A stretch of DNA of 22,676 nucleotides from JAAYLC01 sp964636665 (lineage in GTDB: Bacteria; Bacteroidota; Bacteroidia; Flavobacteriales; Flavobacteriaceae), in NCBI GenBank assembly GCA_964636665.1, contig CAZWVT010000031.1:1-22676 (forward strand). Reading direction: 5' to 3'. Positions 1 to 5,893 of this stretch are shown here, in pieces. The notes below the pieces were generated by a model that saw nothing but the letters and a program-made list of their open reading frames with translations, searched no databases and was not told the origin of the DNA. The stretch's first letter is position 1. Every line of letters starts with the position of its first letter. The translations under genes were made by a program, and so were the position numbers.

Positions 1-117
1 TTTTGAAAAGTTGTAAAATTTACTATTTCCATACTATAAATTTAATTCAAAGTACTTGACGAGTATGCAATTTCTTTTGTTAAATTCCAAAAAATGTCAT
101 CCCATTGATGAACATCT

Positions 118-138
118 GGAATATTCCTTCCCAAGGAA
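118..138. repeat. Two overlapping short palindromes upstream of the first gene
   Basis: GGAATATTCC at 118-127 is a perfect 10-bp palindrome. It overlaps TTCCTT-CCC-AAGGAA at 124-138, a perfect 6-bp inverted repeat with a 3-nt spacer. Together they lie about 70-90 nt before the start codon at 207, where an operator could sit. No convincing TAnnTTTG box was found nearby, and no regulator can be named. The rest of 1-206 is AT-rich with no open frame that I can support. Confidence 0.3.
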
Positions 139-206
139 GATTACACCTGTCTTTTTTCCATTTTTATTCATTATTCACCATCTAATTACAGAACATCAGT
201 AATCTT

Positions 207-557
207 ATGAAGAAAATCATCTTTTTAGTTGCAATTTGTTTTATTTCCATGCCTTTATTTGCGCAGGAAGAAGAATCCCACAGTTTTAGATATCGGTCAT
301 TTTCAGTAAGTCCAATAGGGGTTTATTCGGGTGAAGATTCAGGACTGACGGTTAATCTGGACGTGAGTTTTGACTATGACAGAAATATTTTTGGTATGGG
401 AATCGGGGCGGGTGCCAATATGGATATTTTTGGATACGATGAAGAGTTTAAAGAATTAAATCTACTTTATGGACGAAGTTTCTCTTTAAATGAAAAAACT
501 TTTGCAGATGTATTTATCGGAAGCCAACAACAGTTGTATTATAAATTTCAGATTTAG
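207..557 (+). CDS. Small secreted protein of unknown function, possibly truncated
   Basis: The 116-aa product begins with a clear signal peptide: Lys-Lys, a hydrophobic core to about residue 16, and an Ala-Gln cleavage site near residues 19-20. It should therefore be exported to the periplasm or outer membrane. The mature part alternates polar and hydrophobic residues and is rich in Gly, Tyr and Phe, with glycine-rich strand-like segments around residues 60-75. This resembles the first strands of a small outer-membrane beta-barrel, but at roughly 95 mature residues it is short for one. The end (residues 105-116, GSQQQLYYKFQI) does not look like a normal barrel terminus, so a 3' truncation or old frameshift is possible. 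I found no continuation in the other frames. I do not recognise the family. It stands alone, about 220 nt before pepP. Confidence 0.55.
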   Translation: MKKIIFLVAICFISMPLFAQEEESHSFRYRSFSVSPIGVYSGEDSGLTVNLDVSFDYDRNIFGMGIGAGANMDIFGYDEEFKELNLLYGRSFSLNEKTFADVFIGSQQQLYYKFQI

Positions 558-576
558 TTTTCTCATAATCGTGCAA

Positions 577-590
577 TTAATGGTTAATGG
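577..590 (+). repeat. Short TTAATGG tandem repeat, copy 1
   Basis: TTAATGGTTAATGG is two copies of a TTAATGG heptamer. The same motif occurs in 2.5 copies at 3939-3956. Both are intergenic, which suggests a dispersed simple repeat rather than coding sequence. Around it, 558-778 is otherwise AT-rich, with a weak 6-bp inverted repeat (GGTCAA 611-616 with TTGACC 632-637) before a T-rich stretch that might act as a poor terminator for the upstream gene. Confidence 0.4.
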
Positions 591-736
591 CGTTTTTTTT
601 AATCTCTAATGGTCAAATTGATTATTGGACATTGACCTTCATTTTTTCCCTCTTACTCTTTAGTCTAAAAATTTTTGAAAGGTTGCGTACAGATTAAAAA
701 ACCAGCATTCCTGAAAGTCAAACCTTGAATATTTAT

Positions 737-744
737 TACCTTTG
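737..744 (+). promoter_or_regulatory. Possible -7 box for pepP
   Basis: TACCTTTG fits the Bacteroidota -7 consensus TAnnTTTG and lies 34 nt before the pepP ATG, implying a leader of roughly 25-30 nt. No TTG/TTTG sits at the expected -33 distance, so the call rests on one element. Confidence 0.35.
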
Positions 745-778
745 AGTTTCTTTTAAAAAACCACGTTTTATACAAACC

Positions 779-2071
779 ATGAAATACAAACCCATCAACA
801 ACAGTTTATTTGTTAAAAACCGCAAAAACTTTATGAATCAAATGGAATCTGACAGCATTGCTGTTTTTAATTCCAATGATATTTACCCCATCAGTGCAGA
901 CAGCACCATGCCTTTTCAGCAACACCGGGATATTTTCTATTTGAGCGGTGTGGATCAGGAGGAAAGCATTTTGCTGATGTTTCCCGATGCTGCGGAAGAA
1001 AAACATCGTGAGATTCTCTTTGTGCGTGAAACCAACGAACATATTGCCGTTTGGGAAGGCGAAAAACTTACCAAAGAACGAGCTTACGAAGTTAGCGGAA
1101 TCAAAACCGTATATTGGCTTCAGGAATTTGACAAGGTCTTTTTCGAGCTGATGACCAAAGCCGATACCATCTATTTTAACACCAACGAACACTATCGCCA
1201 AAGTGTAGAAACCGAAACCCGGGAAGACCGATTTATCAAAAAGACAAAAGACAGGTTTCCGGCTCACCGATGGGCAAAAAGCAATCCGATTTTGCAGCGT
1301 CTAAGAAGCGTAAAGGATCCCATTGAAATCGATTTGATTCAAGAGGCGTGCAACATTACTGAAAAAGGTTTCCGTCGCGTGCTCGAATTTTTAGAACCCG
1401 GCGTATGGGAATATGAAATCGAAGCGGAATTTATGCACCAATTCCTGCGCAATCGTTCTAAAGGCTTTGCATATACGCCTATTGTCGCTTCCGGAAACAA
1501 TGCCAACGTCTTGCACTATGTCCAAAACAACCAACAGTGTAAAGAAGGTGATTTGCTGCTCTTGGATGTAGGTGCCGAGTATGCCAATTACGCCAGCGAT
1601 ATGTCGCGTACCATTCCCGTGAGCGGAAGATTTACCAAAAGACAACGCGAAGTTTACGAGGCGGTGCTACACGTTAAAAAAGAAGCCACCAAAATGCTGG
1701 TACCCGGAAATTTCTGGAAAGAATACCATATCGAAGTTGGAAAACTGATGACCGAACAACTCCTGAAACTCAAACTTCTCGACAAAGCAGATGTGCAAAA
1801 CGAAAATCCGGAATGGCCGGCTTATAAAAAATATTTTATGCACGGTACGTCTCATCATCTCGGTTTGGATACACACGATTACGGCATTCTTTGGGAGCCG
1901 ATGCAGCCAGATATGGTATTTACCGTTGAACCGGGAATATACATCCCAGAAGAAGGCTTCGGAATTCGCTTGGAAGACGATGTTGTCATTCAGGAAAATG
2001 GCGAACCGCTTAATCTGATGAAGAACATTCCATTGGAGGTAGATGAAATCGAAGACTTGATGAATTCTTAA
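779..2071 (+). CDS. pepP: Xaa-Pro aminopeptidase (aminopeptidase P, M24B)
   Basis: A cytoplasmic metallo-aminopeptidase that removes the N-terminal residue from peptides with proline in second position. The 430-aa length is normal for the family. Residues about 5-150 form the aminopeptidase P N-terminal domain. Residues about 180-425 form the pita-bread catalytic domain. All five predicted dinuclear metal ligands are present: Asp263 and Asp274 (in LLDVGAEYANYASDMSRT), His359 (HGTSHHLGLDTHD), Glu384 (TVEPGIY) and Glu399 (IRLEDD). No signal peptide. The ATG at 779 matches the usual N-terminus. A perfect terminator hairpin starts 8 nt after the stop, so pepP is probably transcribed largely on its own. 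The catalytic core leaves little doubt; the exact substrate range (proline-specific or broader M24B) is inferred from the family. Confidence 0.93.
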   Translation: MKYKPINNSLFVKNRKNFMNQMESDSIAVFNSNDIYPISADSTMPFQQHRDIFYLSGVDQEESILLMFPDAAEEKHREILFVRETNEHIAVWEGEKLTKERAYEVSGIKTVYWLQEFDKVFFELMTKADTIYFNTNEHYRQSVETETREDRFIKKTKDRFPAHRWAKSNPILQRLRSVKDPIEIDLIQEACNITEKGFRRVLEFLEPGVWEYEIEAEFMHQFLRNRSKGFAYTPIVASGNNANVLHYVQNNQQCKEGDLLLLDVGAEYANYASDMSRTIPVSGRFTKRQREVYEAVLHVKKEATKMLVPGNFWKEYHIEVGKLMTEQLLKLKLLDKADVQNENPEWPAYKKYFMHGTSHHLGLDTHDYGILWEPMQPDMVFTVEPGIYIPEEGFGIRLEDDVVIQENGEPLNLMKNIPLEVDEIEDLMNS

Positions 2072-2078
2072 AAATCGC

Positions 2079-2113
2079 AAAACCATTCAACCTTCACGTT
2101 GAATGGTTTTTTT
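2079..2113 (+). terminator. Rho-independent terminator after pepP
   Basis: A perfect 12-bp stem (2079-2090 AAAACCATTCAA with 2099-2110) has an 8-nt loop and a T-run at 2107-2113. It begins 8 nt after the pepP stop. It contains the TTG at 2099 that would give the next gene a longer N-terminus, which argues against that start. Confidence 0.85.
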
Positions 2114-2122
2114 ATTATTCTT

Positions 2123-2896
2123 ATGATTTTCACGTATAAAGACAGGGCAATTGCTTATTCGATAACAGGAACCGGACCGGTATTGGTTTTTATTCATGGT
2201 TTTTTGGAAAGCCGTTATATGTGGGATAAAATACTTCCGCAAATGTCTGAAAACTGTTGCATTACCATTGATTTACCGGGAATGGGAGACAGTGAAACGC
2301 TTGCTCCTATCCATACGATGGAATTGTATGCCGAAACCATCCATGCCCTTCTTTCCCACTTAAGAATATCTCGTGTCGGCCTGATTGGGCATTCCCTCGG
2401 CGGGTATATCAGTCTGGCTTTTGCTGAAATGTATCCGGAAGTATCGGAACGCATTGTTCTGATAAACTCCACTTTTACAGCTGACAGTACCGAGCGCAAG
2501 GAAACCCGTGACCGGGCTGTTAAATTAGTCAAACAACGCCCGCAAGCATTTATCAGTATGGCGATTTCCAATTGGGTCGCCGATAGTTCACAAAAAGAAT
2601 TTGCCACGGAATTAGAGGTTTTGAAAACTCATGCTTATACGTTTCCAATTTCTGGAATTATCGCTGCATTAGAAGGCATGAAAGTACGAAAAGACCGCAG
2701 TGAAATGATTGCTGCATTTAGCAAACCTAAATATATGCTTTTAGCTGAAGATGACCCCCTTATTCCCGCAACTGAAACAGCCGACACATCCAAAAAACTT
2801 GGTTTTAACACACAAATCATCGCCGGCGGTCATATGAGTGTCATAGAAAACCTGCCGGGCGTTATTCAATTTCTAAAAGAGATTTTGCGTGACTGA
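2123..2896 (+). CDS. Alpha/beta hydrolase
   Basis: A 257-aa alpha/beta-hydrolase-fold enzyme of unknown substrate, probably cytoplasmic as no signal peptide follows the chosen start. The oxyanion-hole motif is FIHGF (residues 23-27), the nucleophile elbow is GHSLGGY with Ser91, the likely acid is Asp210 or Asp211 (LLAEDDPLIP), and the catalytic histidine is His237 (GGHMSV). The order, spacing and helical cap between about residues 120 and 195 fit carboxylesterase- or lactonase-like members; nothing visible fixes the reaction. A TTG at 2099 would add eight residues but lies inside the pepP terminator stem, so the ATG at 2123 is preferred. This ATG comes only about ten nt after the terminator T-run, and I see no promoter box between, so expression by read-through or from a promoter inside pepP is likely. 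Confidence 0.88.
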   Translation: MIFTYKDRAIAYSITGTGPVLVFIHGFLESRYMWDKILPQMSENCCITIDLPGMGDSETLAPIHTMELYAETIHALLSHLRISRVGLIGHSLGGYISLAFAEMYPEVSERIVLINSTFTADSTERKETRDRAVKLVKQRPQAFISMAISNWVADSSQKEFATELEVLKTHAYTFPISGIIAALEGMKVRKDRSEMIAAFSKPKYMLLAEDDPLIPATETADTSKKLGFNTQIIAGGHMSVIENLPGVIQFLKEILRD

Positions 2897-2944
2897 AATT
2901 TAGCTTGAAGAATAATTTAGGCTCTCTTAATTCTGATAAAATTG

Positions 2945-2952
2945 TATCTTTA
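2945..2952 (+). promoter_or_regulatory. Possible -7 box for the TerB-like gene
   Basis: TATCTTTA is a one-base variant of TAnnTTTG and ends 17 nt before the ATG at 2970, giving a leader of about 10 nt. A clear -33 element was not found. Confidence 0.35.
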
Positions 2953-2969
2953 TATAAAAATTTACACTT

Positions 2970-3401
2970 ATGAACTTCACCAATCTTTTTCAAAGCGGAA
3001 AACACACCCGTAACCTCGGACATTTTGCTGCAATCGTTAGAGTAGCTGCTTCCGACGGAAAGATTATTCCCGAAGAAGAAAAAATGCTGATTCGTTTGGC
3101 TTCCAAATTAAATATTTCTGAAGGAGAATACGAGCAGGTATTAAAAAATCCGACTGCTTATCCGCTAACGCCATCCTTTACAGCAGAAGGTCGCCTCGAA
3201 CGGCTTCATGACTTGTTTATGATTATTTTTGCAGACAATCATATTGATGAAAGAGAGCGTTTTTTGATTGAGAAATACGCCATCGGGTTGGGATATCCCG
3301 CAAAAGAAGCTATGCGGATTATCAATAAATCCATTGAGGTATTCAGCGGCAAAATCAACTTTGAAGAGTATAAATACCTCATCAACAAAAAGCAGGACTA
3401 A
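2970..3401 (+). CDS. TerB-like family protein
   Basis: A 143-aa all-helical acidic protein that resembles the TerB / tellurite-resistance fold. Two related helical segments carry acidic loops: AASDGKIIPEEEKML (about residues 27-41) and FADNHIDERERFLIEKYA (about residues 90-107). These D-G/H-x-I-x-x-E-E repeats are the family signature and may bind metal. No signal peptide or membrane segment, so probably cytoplasmic. The family occurs both in stress-resistance operons and as stand-alone housekeeping proteins; here it stands alone, so a tellurite role should not be assumed. Its TAA stop interlocks with the stop of the convergent tadA (shared bases 3399-3400). Function in this organism is unknown. 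Confidence 0.78.
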   Translation: MNFTNLFQSGKHTRNLGHFAAIVRVAASDGKIIPEEEKMLIRLASKLNISEGEYEQVLKNPTAYPLTPSFTAEGRLERLHDLFMIIFADNHIDERERFLIEKYAIGLGYPAKEAMRIINKSIEVFSGKINFEEYKYLINKKQD

Positions 3402-3853
3402 TTCAGATTTCTTTTTCTGATAAAGAATTGTTTTAATAAATCAGCAGATTCCGTTTCCATGATGCCTCCCTGCCATGTAGTTTTTGGATGGAGTTGCGTT
3501 TGAAGCGATAAAAATCCACGTTGTTTATCATTTGCGCCAAATACAATTCTGGAAATTTTCGACCAAAAAAGTGCTCCGGCACACATCTGACAGGGTTCAA
3601 GAGTTACGTAAAGCGTGCAGCCAATCAAATATTTTCCTCCAAGGTAATTGGAAGCAGCGGTAATGGCTTGCATTTCCGCATGTGCCGTTACGTCATTTAA
3701 GGTTTCGGTCAGATTGTGAGCACGAGCTATAATTTGATTGTCCAAAGCAATAACCGCCCCCACCGGAATTTCATTTTGTTTATAAGCTTGTTGCGCTTCT
3801 TCCAAAGCTTTTTTCATAAAGTATTCATCGGTAAAAGGCTTGATAAGATTCAA
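3398..3853 (-). CDS. tadA: tRNA-specific adenosine deaminase
   Basis: Converts adenosine to inosine at the wobble position of tRNA (A34) in the cytoplasm, using one zinc ion. The CDA-fold signature is complete: HAEMQA with its zinc-ligand His and catalytic Glu, then EPCQMCAGAL with two zinc-binding Cys. The C-terminus (FFIRKRNLN) is the usual basic helix. An open frame extends to a TTG at 3910, but a good promoter (-33 at 3908-3911, -7 at 3882-3889) lies inside that extension, so transcription should start near 3876 and the extension is not translated. I chose the TTG at 3853 because the residues NLIKPFTDEYFMKKAL just after it resemble the normal start of flavobacterial homologues; the ATG at 3817 (139 aa) is the alternative. 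The gene converges on the TerB-like gene and overlaps it by 4 nt. Confidence 0.9.
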   Translation of the reverse strand: MNLIKPFTDEYFMKKALEEAQQAYKQNEIPVGAVIALDNQIIARAHNLTETLNDVTAHAEMQAITAASNYLGGKYLIGCTLYVTLEPCQMCAGALFWSKISRIVFGANDKQRGFLSLQTQLHPKTTWQGGIMETESADLLKQFFIRKRNLN

Positions 3854-3881
3854 TATTGATAGTTTAAAATAGTGACCGGAA

Positions 3882-3911
3882 CAAAAATAAGGTTCTTTGG
3901 ATATTTCCAAA
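3882..3911 (-). promoter_or_regulatory. Promoter of tadA
   Basis: On the minus strand, TTTG (3911-3908) is followed after 18 nt by TATTTTTG (3889-3882). This is a full match to the Bacteroidota -33/-7 pair, with transcription expected to begin about six nt after the box. It overlaps the N-terminal extension of the longest possible tadA frame and so helps to decide the start. Confidence 0.65.
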
Positions 3912-3938
3912 AGAATAAGAGAACAAAATGGTAAACAG

Positions 3939-3956
3939 TTAATGGTTAATGGTTAA
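3939..3956 (+). repeat. Short TTAATGG tandem repeat, copy 2
   Basis: TTAATGGTTAATGGTTAA consists of two and a half TTAATGG heptamers, matching the motif at 577-590. A nearby TTTCAATTTTCAACT at about 3974-3988 is also a simple pentamer-like repeat. Both lie in the tadA/dxs divergent intergenic region. Confidence 0.4.
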
Positions 3957-4046
3957 ACTCAAATACTGTCAGCTTTCAATTTTCAACTAAAAAACGCCCA
4001 ATTACAATTCAGGTAATGACAGCAATAACAAAGAATCAATATAATG

Positions 4047-4054
4047 TATCTTTG
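4047..4054 (+). promoter_or_regulatory. -7 box of dxs overlapping the nominal ATG
   Basis: TATCTTTG exactly matches TAnnTTTG and is followed by CAAAG, a common flavobacterial context. It starts 3 nt after the A of the upstream ATG (4044), so that ATG would lie upstream of the transcription start. Transcription is expected near 4059-4061, where a GTG in frame with dxs occurs. The -33 region lacks a good TTTG. Confidence 0.55.
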
Positions 4055-4058
4055 CAAA

Positions 4059-5831
4059 GTGAGTTTACTTGATAAAATAAACAGTCCATCCAATCTCCGA
4101 AAATTATCTTCGGAGTCGTTGCCACAATTGGCACAAGAGCTGCGTCAATTTATTATCGAAATCGTTGCGACCAAGGAGGGGCATCTCGGTGCCAGTTTAG
4201 GCGTTGTTGAGTTGAGTATTGCATTGCATTATGTTTTTAACACTCCGGACGATCTTTTGGTTTGGGACGTTGGTCATCAAGCTTACGGTCATAAAATACT
4301 AACCGGTCGGAAAGCTATTTTTCACACCAATCGCCAACTTGGAGGAATTTCCGGTTTTCCGAAGCGGGAAGAAAGCATTTATGACACTTTTGGCGTCGGA
4401 CATAGCAGCACTTCTATTTCGGCAGCATTGGGAATGGCGATGGCTTCTCAACTAAAAAATGAATTCCATCGGAATCACATAGCCGTAGTCGGGGATGCTT
4501 CCATAGCTTCAGGAATGGCTTTTGAAGCATTGAACCACGCAGGAAGCACCAATGCCAATTTATTGATTATCCTCAATGACAATGCCATTGGAATTGACCC
4601 CAGCATAGGTGCTCTCAAAGATTATTTCACAAAAGTGAAAACCGGAAAAGAAAGTTCCCACAACAATTTTTTCGAGACGTTAAATCTTTATTATTCCGGA
4701 CCTATCGACGGTCATGATTTGGAAGTCTTGCTCAGCGAATTGTCTCGTATGAAAGAACTTTCGGGTCCCAAACTCCTCCACGTAACAACCACCAAAGGAA
4801 AAGGGCTGCGACAGGCAGAAGAGAATCAGACGGTATATCACGCACCGGGAAAATTTGATGCCGTTACCGGAGATTTGACGCCTTATAATTCCGAAGATAT
4901 TCCGCCAAAATTCCAGGATGTCTTTGGTTTAACTTTGGTTGAATTGGCTAAAAACAATGAGAAAATCATAGGCATTACACCCGCCATGCCCACCGGAAGT
5001 TCGCTAAAATATATGATGGAAGCTTTTCCGGAAAGAGCTTTTGACGTAGGCATCGCCGAACAACACGCCGTTACTTTTGCAGCAGGTCTTGCCACGCAGG
5101 ATTTTCAGGTATTTTGCACCATTTATTCCACCTTCTTGCAAAGGGCTTATGACCAGCTGATACACGACGTCTGTCTGCAAAAAATACCGGTTATTTTTTG
5201 TGTAGATCGTGCCGGAATCGTAGGCGAAGACGGCGCAACACACCACGGCGTTTTTGATTTGGCTTATTTGAATTGCATCCCAAATATAATCATTGCCGCT
5301 CCGGAAGATGAAATCGCACTTAGAAACCTTATGTTTACTGCACAAAAAGGATTGCAATTGCCCCTTGCGATTCGTTATCCGAGAGGTCGCGGAACCCTTC
5401 GGAATTGGCAAGTTCCGTTTACAGAAATTCCCATAGGAAAAGGGGTACAAATTAAATCCGGAAAAAAAACGGCAGTGCTGGTTTTAGGTACAATTTTACA
5501 AAACATAAAAAAAGCAGTCAATTTACTCCCAGAAAAGCAACAGGAAACTTTCGGTATTTTTGCCATGCGCTTTTTAAAACCCTTGGATACGGAATTATTA
5601 CATTGCGTTTTCAGTAGTTATGAAAACATTATCACCGTGGAAGAGGGAACGATTATTGGAGGATTGGGAAGCTCGGTTCAGGCCTTTGCCACAGAAAACA
5701 ACTATGCCAACAAGATTAAAGTCTTGGGAATTCCCGACCGTTTTCAAGAACACGGAACTACGGAACAGCTCCTTGATTTGTGTGGACTTTCTCCTTCTAA
5801 ACTTGCAAATACTTTGAGCAATTTCTTATAA
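4059..5831 (+). CDS. dxs: 1-deoxy-D-xylulose-5-phosphate synthase
   Basis: Condenses pyruvate and glyceraldehyde 3-phosphate with loss of CO2; this thiamine-diphosphate enzyme is the first step of the MEP isoprenoid pathway, in the cytoplasm. Seen in order, numbered from the GTG start: EGHLGASLG with His42, DVGHQAYGHK with His73, FGVGHSSTS, the cofactor-binding GD...NDN pair (GDASIASG near residue 145, NDN at 173-175), GPIDGHD, TTKGKG, and the central-domain EQHAVTFAAG with its catalytic Glu. The cofactor motif has Ala where many homologues have the third Gly (GDG). The frame is open to an ATG at 4044 (595 aa), but a -7 box covers that ATG, so GTG 4059 (590 aa) is preferred; it may be leaderless. 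At 590 aa it is somewhat shorter than the enterobacterial enzyme. It is divergent from tadA and convergent with the M36 protease. Confidence 0.96.
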   Translation: MSLLDKINSPSNLRKLSSESLPQLAQELRQFIIEIVATKEGHLGASLGVVELSIALHYVFNTPDDLLVWDVGHQAYGHKILTGRKAIFHTNRQLGGISGFPKREESIYDTFGVGHSSTSISAALGMAMASQLKNEFHRNHIAVVGDASIASGMAFEALNHAGSTNANLLIILNDNAIGIDPSIGALKDYFTKVKTGKESSHNNFFETLNLYYSGPIDGHDLEVLLSELSRMKELSGPKLLHVTTTKGKGLRQAEENQTVYHAPGKFDAVTGDLTPYNSEDIPPKFQDVFGLTLVELAKNNEKIIGITPAMPTGSSLKYMMEAFPERAFDVGIAEQHAVTFAAGLATQDFQVFCTIYSTFLQRAYDQLIHDVCLQKIPVIFCVDRAGIVGEDGATHHGVFDLAYLNCIPNIIIAAPEDEIALRNLMFTAQKGLQLPLAIRYPRGRGTLRNWQVPFTEIPIGKGVQIKSGKKTAVLVLGTILQNIKKAVNLLPEKQQETFGIFAMRFLKPLDTELLHCVFSSYENIITVEEGTIIGGLGSSVQAFATENNYANKIKVLGIPDRFQEHGTTEQLLDLCGLSPSKLANTLSNFL

Positions 5832-5835
5832 AACA

Positions 5836-5869
5836 AAACCATCTTATTGCCGAAGCAACAAGATGGTTT
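5836..5869. terminator. Terminator hairpin between convergent dxs and the M36 protease
   Basis: A 15-bp stem (5836-5850 with 5855-5869) has one A/C mismatch and a CGAA loop. It begins a few nt after the dxs stop. The A-rich 5' flank and TTTG 3' flank allow it to work on either strand, which fits two genes converging on it. Confidence 0.75.
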
Positions 5870-5893
5870 GTATCTTATTGATTATTTAGAATC

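Noticed and set aside
806..1267. 153-aa open frame on the minus strand
   Set aside because: It lies entirely inside pepP, whose catalytic residues are all intact; the opposite frame is a by-product of codon bias and shows no domain.
1667..2086. 139-aa open frame on the minus strand
   Set aside because: Antisense to the conserved C-terminal half of pepP, with no recognisable motif.
2099..2122. TTG start giving an 8-residue longer hydrolase
   Set aside because: The TTG is in the 3' arm of the pepP terminator stem, and the added residues come from its T-run.
5004..5450. 148-aa open frame on the minus strand
   Set aside because: Antisense to the conserved central domain of dxs; no family features.
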